Source: Paenibacillus kyungheensis (lineage in GTDB: Bacteria; Bacillota; Bacilli; Paenibacillales; Paenibacillaceae). Taken from it: a stretch of DNA of 64,000 bases. Positions 15,444-24,744 of this stretch are shown piece after piece (the first letter of the stretch is position 1; each line of letters opens with the position of its first letter). Made by a program: the position numbers and the translations under genes. The stretch is taken from contig NZ_CP117416.1 in NCBI RefSeq assembly GCF_028606985.1, positions 3,138,001 through 3,202,000 on the forward strand, written 5' to 3'. The notes beneath the pieces are model-generated. The model ran no database searches. It saw only the letters and a list, made by a program, of their open reading frames with translations, and was not told the origin of the DNA.

Positions 15444-18164
15444 TTATTGAGACTGAGAATAAGCTTGTCCTGTATAACTATTCCATGCTTTTACGTGCAA
15501 AGAACGATGATCGGTTACGCCGATCCAGCGACTTTCTCCGGCATCTAACCAAAAAAAGTTATCACTTGCTACCAAAATAGACTGCTCTACATCATCCGAT
15601 TGGTTATACAATTCTACGCCTACTGCGGGTAATGTCCCTGTATTTTTCACTTCAATCTCATAGGGAAAATCAACAGAGGAATCCAATAGTGACACCTTAG
15701 AGGCTTGAGGCTGACCCACTGTTAACGAAGTCTGTGGTAAGTTCCATAGCACTCCCTGACGATCAGCAAAATTTAACCAGTAAAACGTGCGACATTTGAC
15801 TTCATTACCCTGCATAATCTCAGATACGATCAATAACGGAGACTCTGCTAATGGTGCCTGTTGAAGTTCGATAGTACCGATAAGATGTACTGATGGCATT
15901 GTGCCCTCTTGTTGCCAATTTTCTGCCTGAATCACTTGTAATTGCTGGTCATAGACGCGTACCCCGACCGACCATGATTGATCTAATACGCCTTGATCGT
16001 CTAACACATAGACAGGTAACGACTGATCTTCATGAGGACTGTTTAATTTGTTAAATAACACAGAAGCTAACAACGGTTGATAAGCATCCTGTGTAAAATA
16101 GTGCGACATTTTCGGTACCCCGTACCAATCAATCGTCGCCCACGATACGCCGATATACACATCATTTAATTTATAAGTCACTACACCTATTTCAGCTGGA
16201 AAATGACAACGAGCAGATTCCATTTTGTGACGTAATGAAGTAACTTGAGCAAGCTGTGTTCCGATAACAAAGTGCTCCAGTCGATCACATATTATAAATG
16301 CATCTGCAAATTCTGATAAAATGCGTAACTCATCTCGCGTATCAAAAGCAGGAAGATGATGATAAAAACTTTTGTCCGGTAGCGGAGGCCATTGCTGCTG
16401 TTCTTCTGCTGGCATATAACGCAATACCGATTCCAAGTTAGGTGCAGATGCTAATCCAAATTCACTAAGCATAATACCGCCCAAATTAGCGTAATAATCA
16501 AAGCTATATGCTGGTGTCCATCCATTCCATACAATATGATCATGTGTACTTCCACCCCATGGATCAGTGCGGTGAAAAGGTCGAGTATTATCAAGTTCTA
16601 TACTGTAACGTCCCATCATCTGGATAGCGGGATGATCCAGTTCAGTACTGGTCTCATTGCCACCACACCACATAACAAGAGAAGCATGATTACGCAACCG
16701 TAATGTATTCAGGCGTACTGTTTCTTCTAAAGCATCCTGCGGTTGACGCGCATGACTTCCCCAACACGTTGGCCATTCCTGCATCACCATAATCCCTTTG
16801 CGATCACATAGATCATAAAAATCATCTGTCTCTGGAATACCGCCACCCCAAGCACGCAAAAAATTAGTATGTTGCTGAGCTGTCAAACTCAAAAAATGAT
16901 CATATCGTTCTCTTGAAAAATCCATCAAGGCATCTAACGTGCACCAACCACTGCCCTTAATAAATACAGCACGATCATTTACGGTTAACGTCCAGTTGTA
17001 CATATCGGCTTGTTGACCGGAAGGTAACGGTTTCATTTCGATATATCGTAATCCAAATGTAATCTCTTGTTGATCTATCAATATACGATTGTGCATGATC
17101 ATAGAATTTTCTGATATGGCTGGACTATCTGGAATAAATATTAGTTGTAATCGGTATAAATATGGCTCACCCATATCTAGCGGTGACCAGAGATGTGCAT
17201 CTGGAATCGTCAATTGTAGATGTACATCACAAGTGTAATAAGTAGATACATGATCTGGTTCAGATAGATAAGAATCCTGTTGGATAGATTGTTGGAACTT
17301 GATCGATTGCCCTGCAAAATTATCAGGAACAATTTCACCATACAACACACCTTTATATGCTGATTGCTGACTTGCTAATGTCAAAGCAAGATCAATCTCT
17401 CCTCGCTTGGCTTGAGCGGTACTGTTTACTTGAACAAAAGGATGTTGGATCTGGACTAACGGAATAGCTTCAATACGTACAGAACGCCAGATACCGACTG
17501 CTGGTAAATTCACATAGTGCCATCCGTAATTACAATTAAATACAACTGTCGACTCCCATATATTCCATTCATTGCCGAGTGGTGCTGGATGAACTTGAAC
17601 GATCAATGTATTGGTTGACTGCAACAGGGAACCCAGATCATATATCGGCCCACCAAATGCTCCTTGATGATCACCCAGACGAGTACCATTTAACCAGACA
17701 TCACATGATGGAGACACACCTTCAAAGATCAATCGGGATGAAGCAAATACAGCGATATCTTCGATATCAAACGTACAGCGATACCACCATGTTTGATGAC
17801 TATACTGTTTGGCTTGAGCGGCATGTTCACCGAAAGAAGGATCATCTAATATACCTGCTTGTACTAACCCTTGATGAATACTGCCAGGTACAGGAACGGA
17901 AATAACCGATTCCCACGATTGATGGATTCTTTGTTCTGCTTCACCTCCCTGCACCATTTCCCAGTTGCCATCTAAATATTGTTGTGGAGCTTTTATATAA
18001 GATGGATTGACAGAATACGTAGCTAGTAAATCATTCATATTATTTGAAGAAGCTGTTATAGGTTGTACTGAGATTTTTTCAGCAGGTGCATCCCATGGTG
18101 TATGTGTAGCAGCAAAGCTTTGTCGATCTTGTTCGTCAAGACTGCGGGCTTGCTTTAGATTCAT
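15444..18164 (-). CDS. GH2 beta-mannosidase-like glycoside hydrolase
   Basis: 906 residues from the ATG with GAGGAG 9 bases upstream; the frame opens 22 codons earlier without a ribosome site. Jelly-roll sugar-binding domain (GVSPSCDVWLNGTRLGDHQG), immunoglobulin-like domain, then the (beta/alpha)8 core with LRAWGGGIPE. The acid/base Glu is at about 504 (WCGGNETS) and the nucleophile Glu at about 568 (LSEFGLAS). WGGG and WCGGNE favour the beta-mannosidase/exo-glucosaminidase branch of GH2 over beta-galactosidase. No signal peptide, so it should act inside the cell. Confidence 0.87.
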   Translation of the reverse strand: MNLKQARSLDEQDRQSFAATHTPWDAPAEKISVQPITASSNNMNDLLATYSVNPSYIKAPQQYLDGNWEMVQGGEAEQRIHQSWESVISVPVPGSIHQGLVQAGILDDPSFGEHAAQAKQYSHQTWWYRCTFDIEDIAVFASSRLIFEGVSPSCDVWLNGTRLGDHQGAFGGPIYDLGSLLQSTNTLIVQVHPAPLGNEWNIWESTVVFNCNYGWHYVNLPAVGIWRSVRIEAIPLVQIQHPFVQVNSTAQAKRGEIDLALTLASQQSAYKGVLYGEIVPDNFAGQSIKFQQSIQQDSYLSEPDHVSTYYTCDVHLQLTIPDAHLWSPLDMGEPYLYRLQLIFIPDSPAISENSMIMHNRILIDQQEITFGLRYIEMKPLPSGQQADMYNWTLTVNDRAVFIKGSGWCTLDALMDFSRERYDHFLSLTAQQHTNFLRAWGGGIPETDDFYDLCDRKGIMVMQEWPTCWGSHARQPQDALEETVRLNTLRLRNHASLVMWCGGNETSTELDHPAIQMMGRYSIELDNTRPFHRTDPWGGSTHDHIVWNGWTPAYSFDYYANLGGIMLSEFGLASAPNLESVLRYMPAEEQQQWPPLPDKSFYHHLPAFDTRDELRILSEFADAFIICDRLEHFVIGTQLAQVTSLRHKMESARCHFPAEIGVVTYKLNDVYIGVSWATIDWYGVPKMSHYFTQDAYQPLLASVLFNKLNSPHEDQSLPVYVLDDQGVLDQSWSVGVRVYDQQLQVIQAENWQQEGTMPSVHLIGTIELQQAPLAESPLLIVSEIMQGNEVKCRTFYWLNFADRQGVLWNLPQTSLTVGQPQASKVSLLDSSVDFPYEIEVKNTGTLPAVGVELYNQSDDVEQSILVASDNFFWLDAGESRWIGVTDHRSLHVKAWNSYTGQAYSQSQ

Positions 18165-18187
18165 ATTGTGATTCTCCTCTTGATAAC

Positions 18188-18235
18188 AACAACCGATAAG
18201 ACAGATAGAGAGCGTTCGTCTTATCGGCAATTGTT
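18188..18235. other. Perfect 10-bp inverted repeat before the GH2 gene
   Basis: CCGATAAGAC and GTCTTATCGG face each other across 15 bases, extended by AACAA/TTGTT. It lies 24 bases before the GH2 start and about 95 bases after the secreted hydrolase stop. It lacks a U tract, so an mRNA-stability or processing hairpin is more likely than a terminator. Confidence 0.5.
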
Positions 18236-18329
18236 ATTTTATCTGGGTAAAGTGATCTGTATGAGATACCTATTCACGATTCACAATTACGTTTTTACGT
18301 TTTCATCTTTTACTTTTTTTATAAAAGTA

Positions 18330-21300
18330 TTATTTTTGAATGAGTTTGACTTGATCGATAAAAGCAGTATTGTCTCCAGTCGATGTGGTAGCTACGAATT
18401 TGATAGTGTGCTCTCCGGCAGTAACTACAAAATTATTAGTTGTATATGATGTATATGTGCCTGATGTTGGCGAATATGAACCGACCACTTTGTTATCTAC
18501 ATATACATCAAATGTTTGCGTTCCTCCTACACTGGTTCGTTTGGCAGCTTGAAATGTTAATGCATAAGTGCCTGCTGGAAATGTAATACTTTGACTAATC
18601 GATCCTGCTACTCCACTATCTGTTTTGAGATAAGCCGTTTGTACTCCGTCTGGAGCATTGGCGGCTGGATTGAATACACTACCATTACGCTGAATACCTG
18701 AACGTGTACTAAATACCCAATCGCTTGTAAACGGGCCTACTTTGGTATTGGTTGTCGCAGGATTTTCAAAGCTTGTATTGGCTATTACCGCTTCAGGATT
18801 TGACGGTGGTACTGATATATCGCTAGCTAACTGGATCGAGATTTGATCAAGAAATGCTGTATTATCGCCTGTTGTGGTTGTCGCTACAAATCGTATTGTA
18901 CGTTTTCCATTGGCTGTAAAAGCATTGGTAGTATACGTTGTATAATTACCAGACGTAGGAGCATATGATCCAATCTTGGTCTGATCTACAAACACATCAA
19001 AAGTCTGTGTTCCTCCAAAACTGGTTCGCTTAGCAGCTTTGAAGCTAAGCTTATATTCCCCTTTAGGAAAGTTTAGTTGTTGCGTAATACTACCGGCTAC
19101 ACCGCCATCGGTTTTGAGATAAGCGGTTTGTTGTCCCTCCGGTGCTGTAGTTGCGCCAAAAGCACTGCCGTTTCGCTGTACTCCAGACCGACTATCGAAT
19201 GTCCAACCACTTGTAAACGGCCCTGTTTTGGTAGTAGATACTGTTGGCTTTTCAAAGCCTGTATTATAGATCGCTACAACAGGTGTCTGCTCGGGTACAT
19301 CATTGGTATAATAGCAACGCTTTGGTAGATTAGGTGTTGGATCACCGCCAAAAGCTTCATCTGTACATGCTACGCCATTCGTAAATGTGCCATATTTGAA
19401 CAATCCATCTGCTCCATACGCTACACTGGCTGTGCCGTCAAAACTACATGTACCTCCTTCATACATACAGAATTGATACCCTTCAGGTCCTGTGCTATTT
19501 TGCAATATTTTGTACAAAGCAGAAGTAACACCTGAAGCAGTTAATCCTGATTTAAACGCTTTTGCTTTGAATACTTTTGTTCCACCTTCAGGTAAAATAA
19601 CAGGCTTGGTATAAAGACTTGAAGAAGTGGTAGGCACACTACCGTCTAACGTATAACGAATCTCTGCTCCTGCTGTGCCTGTTTTTACAGTGACCGCTTC
19701 AGATGTATCATACACACCGGCCTTTAAGCTCAGTGTTGTTGCGTCTACCCGACTTGCTATCGATTGCGGAATGACTTTAATTAAAGCAATTCCATATCCC
19801 TTCGGGTCTGCTACACTTGTCGCTTTGATAGCTACCAATTTCTCGGTCGTCACATCAGGTGGAGAATATACGCCGGTACTGCTGATTGTGCCATTGCCTG
19901 ATCCAACCACACTCCAGGTCACATCTGTCGATGCAGAAGCCAGTGTATATTCTTCCGCTGGAGTAACATACGTATCTGAAGTTGCTGTAGTGGTCGAATA
20001 ATTATTGAAAATATCCTGTTTCTCTTTCGTTTTTACGTCATTTTCAGTAACAGGTAATATATCGTCTGTCGTATACGTATCTGCTGCTACACTTGTCTGA
20101 CTATAACTAGCGTCAATCACTGTCGCATTCAATGTTAATGTACTGCCTGAAGCTACGGTTGATTCGATCGGTGTCATCTTCACCTGTGCCTGTGGCTTCG
20201 CTGTTGTATAAATAGACACGTTATATTCGCTATTGATAGCAGAATCGGTGAATGATTGGTTCGCTGTAAATGAATTTTCTACTGCTGGCAATAACGCATT
20301 ACCATCGCGCTGTACATCATCTTGATAATTCATTTTGTAAAACGTTTTGCCGATCGTGGTTGTTCCAAAATCGAACGTAACATTTTTGCTTTGTCCACTT
20401 TTCGATTCCAATACAATCGTATAATTACCATCTTTGGCTTTGAAAGCGGCTGCACGAATATCGCTGGCTCCGCCTGTATTTACTGCAAGCACCTGACTGT
20501 GTTCAGGTACATATCTAGCTAACAATCCGGCAGAATAATAAGTTTTATTAGGTTTTAGCCCTAACGGTAATCCATCCCACATCGTATAACTGCCGTTTGT
20601 ATCACCATCAGGATCAGATGTCCATGCACCGTTAAGTTGCCACATTAGTGCTCCTTGTAGACCATCATTAGCAGCGCGAATGACAGAATTGGCAAAGCCT
20701 GAATCCCAATTGCTCGCATTATCATCGCCCCATCCAAATTCAGTCATCACAATCGGCTTGGAACCAACTGCTGATTTGCGTTCTGCGATTCGTGCTCCCA
20801 GATCGTTATAGCTGGCTCCATAGACATGAAAAGTATATGCATCGAATACATCATCTGCATTTTGCTTCATGTATTGTGTCCAATCGAGCGCTCCTGTTTC
20901 TTCCGGTCCCCATAACTGAATCCGATCACGTAATCCATCTGCTTTTAACTGTTCACTAACTGCTCGAGACATTTGAGCAAAATACGCTTTCTGATCGGTA
21001 GGTCCTTCAAAATCCCAGCTTCCATTAGGTTCGTTATAAAAAGTCATATATTTGATATTGTCGTATCCACGCTTATTGATTAATTCGTTCAACAATGCTG
21101 AAGCAGAACGAGCATACGCCGGCAGATCAGTCGGTGCGCTGACATATGGATCTTTTAGATTAGGAAAGTTAAACCAGCTTTGAATACTGGAACCTACTTT
21201 CCATCCAAAGTTCAATTCCACTTCGGTTCCTGACGCTTTTAAGGCATCAATATACTGATAAAACTTCTGCATCTTTTCACTGTTCCATGTATATGTTCCT

Positions 21301-21635
21301 TTACTTGGTTCCATCCAATCCAATTGAAACCAGACACGAGCTACTTTAGGTTGAAATTGATAAATACGTTGCGTATCCATCGCCCAATAAGCGTCGTTAT
21401 ATCCATATTTAGCACCCAGCGCCATCAGATTGGTTGGAATAATATTAACGCCTATCCCCAAAAAGTCGGACTGGACTACATTTGAGGTGTTAATAGTGAC
21501 TGTGCGGTTAATCTCTGCTGACGCTGCTGTTGAGGTTGCTGCCAAAAGAGGGCTTTGAAAACATGGCAGTAAAAGGGATAACATTAAGATCGCAATTCCA
21601 ATACTACTGCATACCGATCTTGCTTTTTTCTTCAT
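18330..21635 (-). CDS. Secreted multi-domain clan GH-A glycoside hydrolase
   Basis: 1101 residues from the ATG with AAGGAGA 8 bases upstream. Signal peptide about 1-33. Barrel domain with acid/base Glu202 (TFYNEPNG) and nucleophile Glu299 (MTEFGWG); GH39/GH5-like, exact family uncertain. A chitobiase/HEX C-terminal-like sandwich (about 630-708, RYTLDGSVPTTSSSLY) and a Cys-rich module (about 712-785, YEGGTCSFDGT...CYYT) follow. Two tandem copies of a ~150-residue carbohydrate-binding-like module occupy about 787-935 and 947-1101. The only exported enzyme of the cluster, it probably makes the first cut in an external glycan. Candidate activator sites lie upstream. Confidence 0.85.
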   Translation of the reverse strand: MKKKARSVCSSIGIAILMLSLLLPCFQSPLLAATSTAASAEINRTVTINTSNVVQSDFLGIGVNIIPTNLMALGAKYGYNDAYWAMDTQRIYQFQPKVARVWFQLDWMEPSKGTYTWNSEKMQKFYQYIDALKASGTEVELNFGWKVGSSIQSWFNFPNLKDPYVSAPTDLPAYARSASALLNELINKRGYDNIKYMTFYNEPNGSWDFEGPTDQKAYFAQMSRAVSEQLKADGLRDRIQLWGPEETGALDWTQYMKQNADDVFDAYTFHVYGASYNDLGARIAERKSAVGSKPIVMTEFGWGDDNASNWDSGFANSVIRAANDGLQGALMWQLNGAWTSDPDGDTNGSYTMWDGLPLGLKPNKTYYSAGLLARYVPEHSQVLAVNTGGASDIRAAAFKAKDGNYTIVLESKSGQSKNVTFDFGTTTIGKTFYKMNYQDDVQRDGNALLPAVENSFTANQSFTDSAINSEYNVSIYTTAKPQAQVKMTPIESTVASGSTLTLNATVIDASYSQTSVAADTYTTDDILPVTENDVKTKEKQDIFNNYSTTTATSDTYVTPAEEYTLASASTDVTWSVVGSGNGTISSTGVYSPPDVTTEKLVAIKATSVADPKGYGIALIKVIPQSIASRVDATTLSLKAGVYDTSEAVTVKTGTAGAEIRYTLDGSVPTTSSSLYTKPVILPEGGTKVFKAKAFKSGLTASGVTSALYKILQNSTGPEGYQFCMYEGGTCSFDGTASVAYGADGLFKYGTFTNGVACTDEAFGGDPTPNLPKRCYYTNDVPEQTPVVAIYNTGFEKPTVSTTKTGPFTSGWTFDSRSGVQRNGSAFGATTAPEGQQTAYLKTDGGVAGSITQQLNFPKGEYKLSFKAAKRTSFGGTQTFDVFVDQTKIGSYAPTSGNYTTYTTNAFTANGKRTIRFVATTTTGDNTAFLDQISIQLASDISVPPSNPEAVIANTSFENPATTNTKVGPFTSDWVFSTRSGIQRNGSVFNPAANAPDGVQTAYLKTDSGVAGSISQSITFPAGTYALTFQAAKRTSVGGTQTFDVYVDNKVVGSYSPTSGTYTSYTTNNFVVTAGEHTIKFVATTSTGDNTAFIDQVKLIQK

Positions 21636-21718
21636 CCTGTTCTCTCCTTTTATGATAAGAATAATAAACAGTTCGTTTGTGAGCTTCTTAAGCATATTAC
21701 AAAGATAACGCTTACAAA

Positions 21719-21824
21719 TTGAAGAATCGTTAGAATTAATTGAATAATCTACAGATCCATTTGATTATTTCTGCACAAACTATTGAAAAATCTAATGATC
21801 AACTTGAATAAAATCACAGCTTAT
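21719..21824 (-). promoter_or_regulatory. Five-copy 21-bp-period repeat array upstream of the glycosidase operon
   Basis: Elements beginning TTGA start at 21719, 21740, 21761, 21783 and 21804, with periods of 21, 21, 22 and 21 bp. The best copy, TTGAATAATCTACAGAT at 21740, differs at one base of 17 from a copy upstream of the importer operon (5135). The proximal copy overlaps a plausible -35 region, and TAATAT could serve as the -10. The layout fits cooperative binding of an AraC-type activator such as the YesN encoded in this operon. Confidence 0.65.
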
Positions 21825-21984
21825 TCGAGTCGTGCACATTCTTATTTTCCAATTCAGGTATTGCAATTCTAAAAAAGAGGGATTATACTAAGCCTACGAT
21901 TTTGATCGATCAATCGCTAATCGTTTTTATCTATTGCATGTAATGATTTCACTTATAAATAATGATGAAATATATACACATTCT

Positions 21985-22240
21985 ATGACGAGAAAGAGTA
22001 CGCTTGTAATCTGATCTACAGAGAGTTGGGTACGGTGCAAACCAACGTTCAGATGCTAGCTGAAGCCATCTCCGAGAAGCAGGCTGAAATAACCAACTAG
22101 GTGCTGCCGCATGTCCAGCGTTAACGGGAACACGTATTGATAGATACGTAGCAGAGTGTCATTTTGTGTACGCACAAAGTGGAACTAGGGTGGTAACACG
22201 GGTAAAAGACTCGTCCCTTTTTAGGGACGGGTCTTTTTTG
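21985..22240 (+). ncRNA. T-box riboswitch, alanine specifier predicted
   Basis: Full T-box leader: the AGTA of the Stem I loop E at about 21997, AGAGAG distal motif at 22020, T-box sequence AGGGTGGTAACACGGG at 22187-22202 and a terminator. AATCTGA pairs with TCAGAT to form Stem I. The bases after the paired GAA read GCC, so the specifier is predicted to be an alanine codon. The UGGU bulge pairs with an ACCA tRNA end, matching the A discriminator of tRNA-Ala. Uncharged tRNA would allow read-through into the aminotransferase gene. The codon call comes from hand folding. Confidence 0.88.
22204..22239 (+). terminator. T-box attenuator terminator
   Basis: AAGACTCGTCCC pairs with GGGACGGGTCTT around TTTTTA, then TTTTTT. 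The left arm region overlaps the antiterminator, as expected for transcriptional T-box control. Confidence 0.93.
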
Positions 22241-22324
22241 TTTTCTTTTCCCTCATCCTCTACTGAATCTTATACGTGAACAGATCGTTATTCACTATTC
22301 AAAGACTTTTGAGGAGGAACAATC

Positions 22325-23500
22325 ATGACAACATCAACTATTAGCCAATTTTTAACCCCTTCTATACAGCAAATGAAACCTTCAGGTATTCGCAAATTTT
22401 TCGATTATTCGTCAGAACGTACCGATATTATTTCACTTGGTATCGGTGAACCTGACTTTCCTACACCTCGTCTAGTACGTGAAGCTTGTGTTCGTGCGCT
22501 AGAAGAAGGCAGAACAACGTACACTCATAATGCTGGCTTACCTGAATTACGCGAAAGTATTGCTGATTACTTGCATACGAATTTCCAAGTTACTTACAAT
22601 CCTGTCCATGAAATGATGGTGACCATCGGTAGCAGTGAAGCACTTGATCTAGCATTACGTGTATTGATTAACGAAGGTGATGAGATTCTTGTCCCTGCTC
22701 CCTGTTATGTATCGTATTCACCGATCACGAATCTAGGTGGTGGTGTTGCTGTTGAGGTAGAGACGTTTGCTCAGCACAATTTCAAATTAACACCTGCTTC
22801 ACTACTTGCAAGTCTCACACCACGTTCCAAAATATTGATTTTGAGCTATCCAAGTAACCCGACAGGTGGAATTATGACGTATGAAGATTGGTTGCCAATT
22901 GCTAAGATTGTCGAAGATCATAACCTAGTTGTGATTACCGATGAAGTATATGCAGAATTAACATACGGGCAAAAGCATGTGAGTTTTGCAAGTCTCCCGG
23001 GTATGAAAGAAAGAACATTGTTACTTAGTGGCTTTTCCAAAGCTTTTGCTATGACCGGTTGGCGTATTGGATATGCTTGTGGCCCTGAAGAATTAATTCA
23101 GGCTATGCTCAAAATCCATCAATATACTGTTATGTGTGCACCGATTCTAGGTCAGATTGCTGCGCTGGAATCGCTCAAACCTCATGGTCTGGCTGCAAAA
23201 GATGAAATGATGGCTTCCTATAATGCTCGCCGTATATCTTTTGTACAAGGATTACGTCAAATCGGGCTACAATGTCATGAACCACTCGGTTCCTTTTTCG
23301 CTTTCCCTTCTATCGCTCATACAGGTTTAACTTCAGAACAGTTTGCAGGTCGATTGTTACAAGAAGTGGGTGTATTGGCTGTACCGGGTACAGCATTTGG
23401 TAAAGGTGGCGAAGGATTTATACGTTGCTCTTATGCTACATCTTCTGTGCAATTGGATGAAGCATTAGAACGTATGCGTCAATTTTTGCAGACTCTTTAG
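22325..23500 (+). CDS. Class I PLP aminotransferase, probably alanine-forming
   Basis: 391 residues, fold-type I. PLP Schiff-base Lys239 in SGFSKAFAMTGWRIGY, NPTGG near 178, and substrate-carboxylate Arg in FIRCSYA near the end. It belongs to the PatA/AlaT/AspC-like group. Control by a T-box that appears to read tRNA-Ala suggests it makes alanine from pyruvate with glutamate as donor when alanine runs low. Ribosome site GAGGAGG is 7 bases upstream. It is transcribed alone, with convergent genes after it. Enzyme class is secure; alanine specificity is inferred from the leader. Confidence 0.85.
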   Translation: MTTSTISQFLTPSIQQMKPSGIRKFFDYSSERTDIISLGIGEPDFPTPRLVREACVRALEEGRTTYTHNAGLPELRESIADYLHTNFQVTYNPVHEMMVTIGSSEALDLALRVLINEGDEILVPAPCYVSYSPITNLGGGVAVEVETFAQHNFKLTPASLLASLTPRSKILILSYPSNPTGGIMTYEDWLPIAKIVEDHNLVVITDEVYAELTYGQKHVSFASLPGMKERTLLLSGFSKAFAMTGWRIGYACGPEELIQAMLKIHQYTVMCAPILGQIAALESLKPHGLAAKDEMMASYNARRISFVQGLRQIGLQCHEPLGSFFAFPSIAHTGLTSEQFAGRLLQEVGVLAVPGTAFGKGGEGFIRCSYATSSVQLDEALERMRQFLQTL

Positions 23501-23545
23501 TAGATCTTTTTATAAGATAAATGCAGTGATGTATGATCAATCATT

Positions 23546-24730
23546 TTAGAGCTGAACTGATATTGAAGATTCAGCTCTATCGATTGGATCATGTTCTATT
23601 CCCCACTCGATATGGATCACTTGTTGCAGACGTGTGATTACTTGCTCCCAGCTTATTTGCTGTTGTAGATGATAAATACCGTAAGGCATATTTGAAGTAT
23701 AGAGTATCTCTGCAACAATCGCTGTCACTTCAGCAGTAACAATCGACTGACGATAACCTGTTAACCAACCAGAGACCGATACTAATTGATTGTCGTATAA
23801 GCCAATCACTTCTGCTTGGATACCATATTGCTCACTCCCTATATGCATATTGCTAAATATAGCCACAATAGCTCTACGTATCCATGAGATTGATAATAAA
23901 CGGAAACAGCCTATTTTTTGTAGACTAGCGATTATTCTGGTTATTGCTACTGAATCAAATCCAAGACGTGTAGATATGGTTGGTATCTCTGTTGTTCTGG
24001 CTAATGCTTGTTGATCTGAAAATGGAAAACGATATACATATTGATAAGGTAATGCTGTGCCTAATAACACCCTGCGTCCTTCGGTAAAACTATGAACTTC
24101 GCTCCATTCTCCTTGCTTTTTCACCGAAAAAGAGGTATTCAACTGATCGACTGTCCATTCGATCGCTGCTTGACCATGATGTTCTCCTAATCCCAATACA
24201 ACAGACAATTCTAGTTGATCGATATGATCCAATAAGGTACAGACATGCTGTGCTAGTAAATTGGTTAATCCAGGTGCTAGCCCTACACTCAGTAATGCTG
24301 TCGCTTGCCAAGAAGCTGAATTCAGTTGTTCTAGCTGATATAGAAAAGAATCTTTAGCCGAGATATCAATATAATGAATACCTGCACTCAAGCAATATTG
24401 CACCCATATCGTATCATGCTGATCCAGACACATAATAACTAATTTTACGTTCGACCATTGATATAATTGTTCAAATTGTTCTTGAATATGAGGCTGGATA
24501 ATGACATGTGATTCTGTATAATCATGATCTATAGTAATAGCCGGATGTTGCTTGATATCCCATTGTAATGGCTTTACTTTTCCTTTGGTGGTACGGCTAA
24601 ATTGCTCTGCTCGGGCTATATTTCTTCCAGCAGCATACACTTGTTCTGGAAATAATTCACTTAAGCGCTGACAAATAGTCTGCCCTACACTTCCATATCC
24701 TCCTACAACAACAATCTGTTCTTTTTCCAT
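23546..24730 (-). CDS. Saccharopine dehydrogenase-like NAD(P)-binding protein
   Basis: 394 residues. Rossmann motif VVGGYGSVGQTI at residues 8-19 and the layout of the Sacchrp_dh_NADP family (PF03435). A TGLAPGLTN-type stretch appears as SVGLAPGLTNLLAQ, as in many saccharopine-reductase-like oxidoreductases of unknown substrate. It follows a 55-residue reading frame by 14 bases, so the two are probably one operon. The real substrate is unknown; lysine metabolism should not be assumed. Confidence 0.8.
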   Translation of the reverse strand: MEKEQIVVVGGYGSVGQTICQRLSELFPEQVYAAGRNIARAEQFSRTTKGKVKPLQWDIKQHPAITIDHDYTESHVIIQPHIQEQFEQLYQWSNVKLVIMCLDQHDTIWVQYCLSAGIHYIDISAKDSFLYQLEQLNSASWQATALLSVGLAPGLTNLLAQHVCTLLDHIDQLELSVVLGLGEHHGQAAIEWTVDQLNTSFSVKKQGEWSEVHSFTEGRRVLLGTALPYQYVYRFPFSDQQALARTTEIPTISTRLGFDSVAITRIIASLQKIGCFRLLSISWIRRAIVAIFSNMHIGSEQYGIQAEVIGLYDNQLVSVSGWLTGYRQSIVTAEVTAIVAEILYTSNMPYGIYHLQQQISWEQVITRLQQVIHIEWGIEHDPIDRAESSISVQL

Positions 24731-24744
24731 CGGTTACACCCCTA

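Noticed and set aside
17579-17905. 108-codon plus-strand frame within the GH2 gene
   Set aside because: Antisense shadow of a coding region with conserved GH2 motifs.
18165-18230. Longer N-terminus of the GH2 protein
   Set aside because: The 22 extra codons lie across the inverted-repeat hairpin and lack a ribosome site; GAGGAG points to the ATG at 18164.
18311-18329. Terminator for the secreted hydrolase
   Set aside because: TACTTTT/AAAAGTA forms only a weak all-AT stem overlapping the A/T runs; too little to call.
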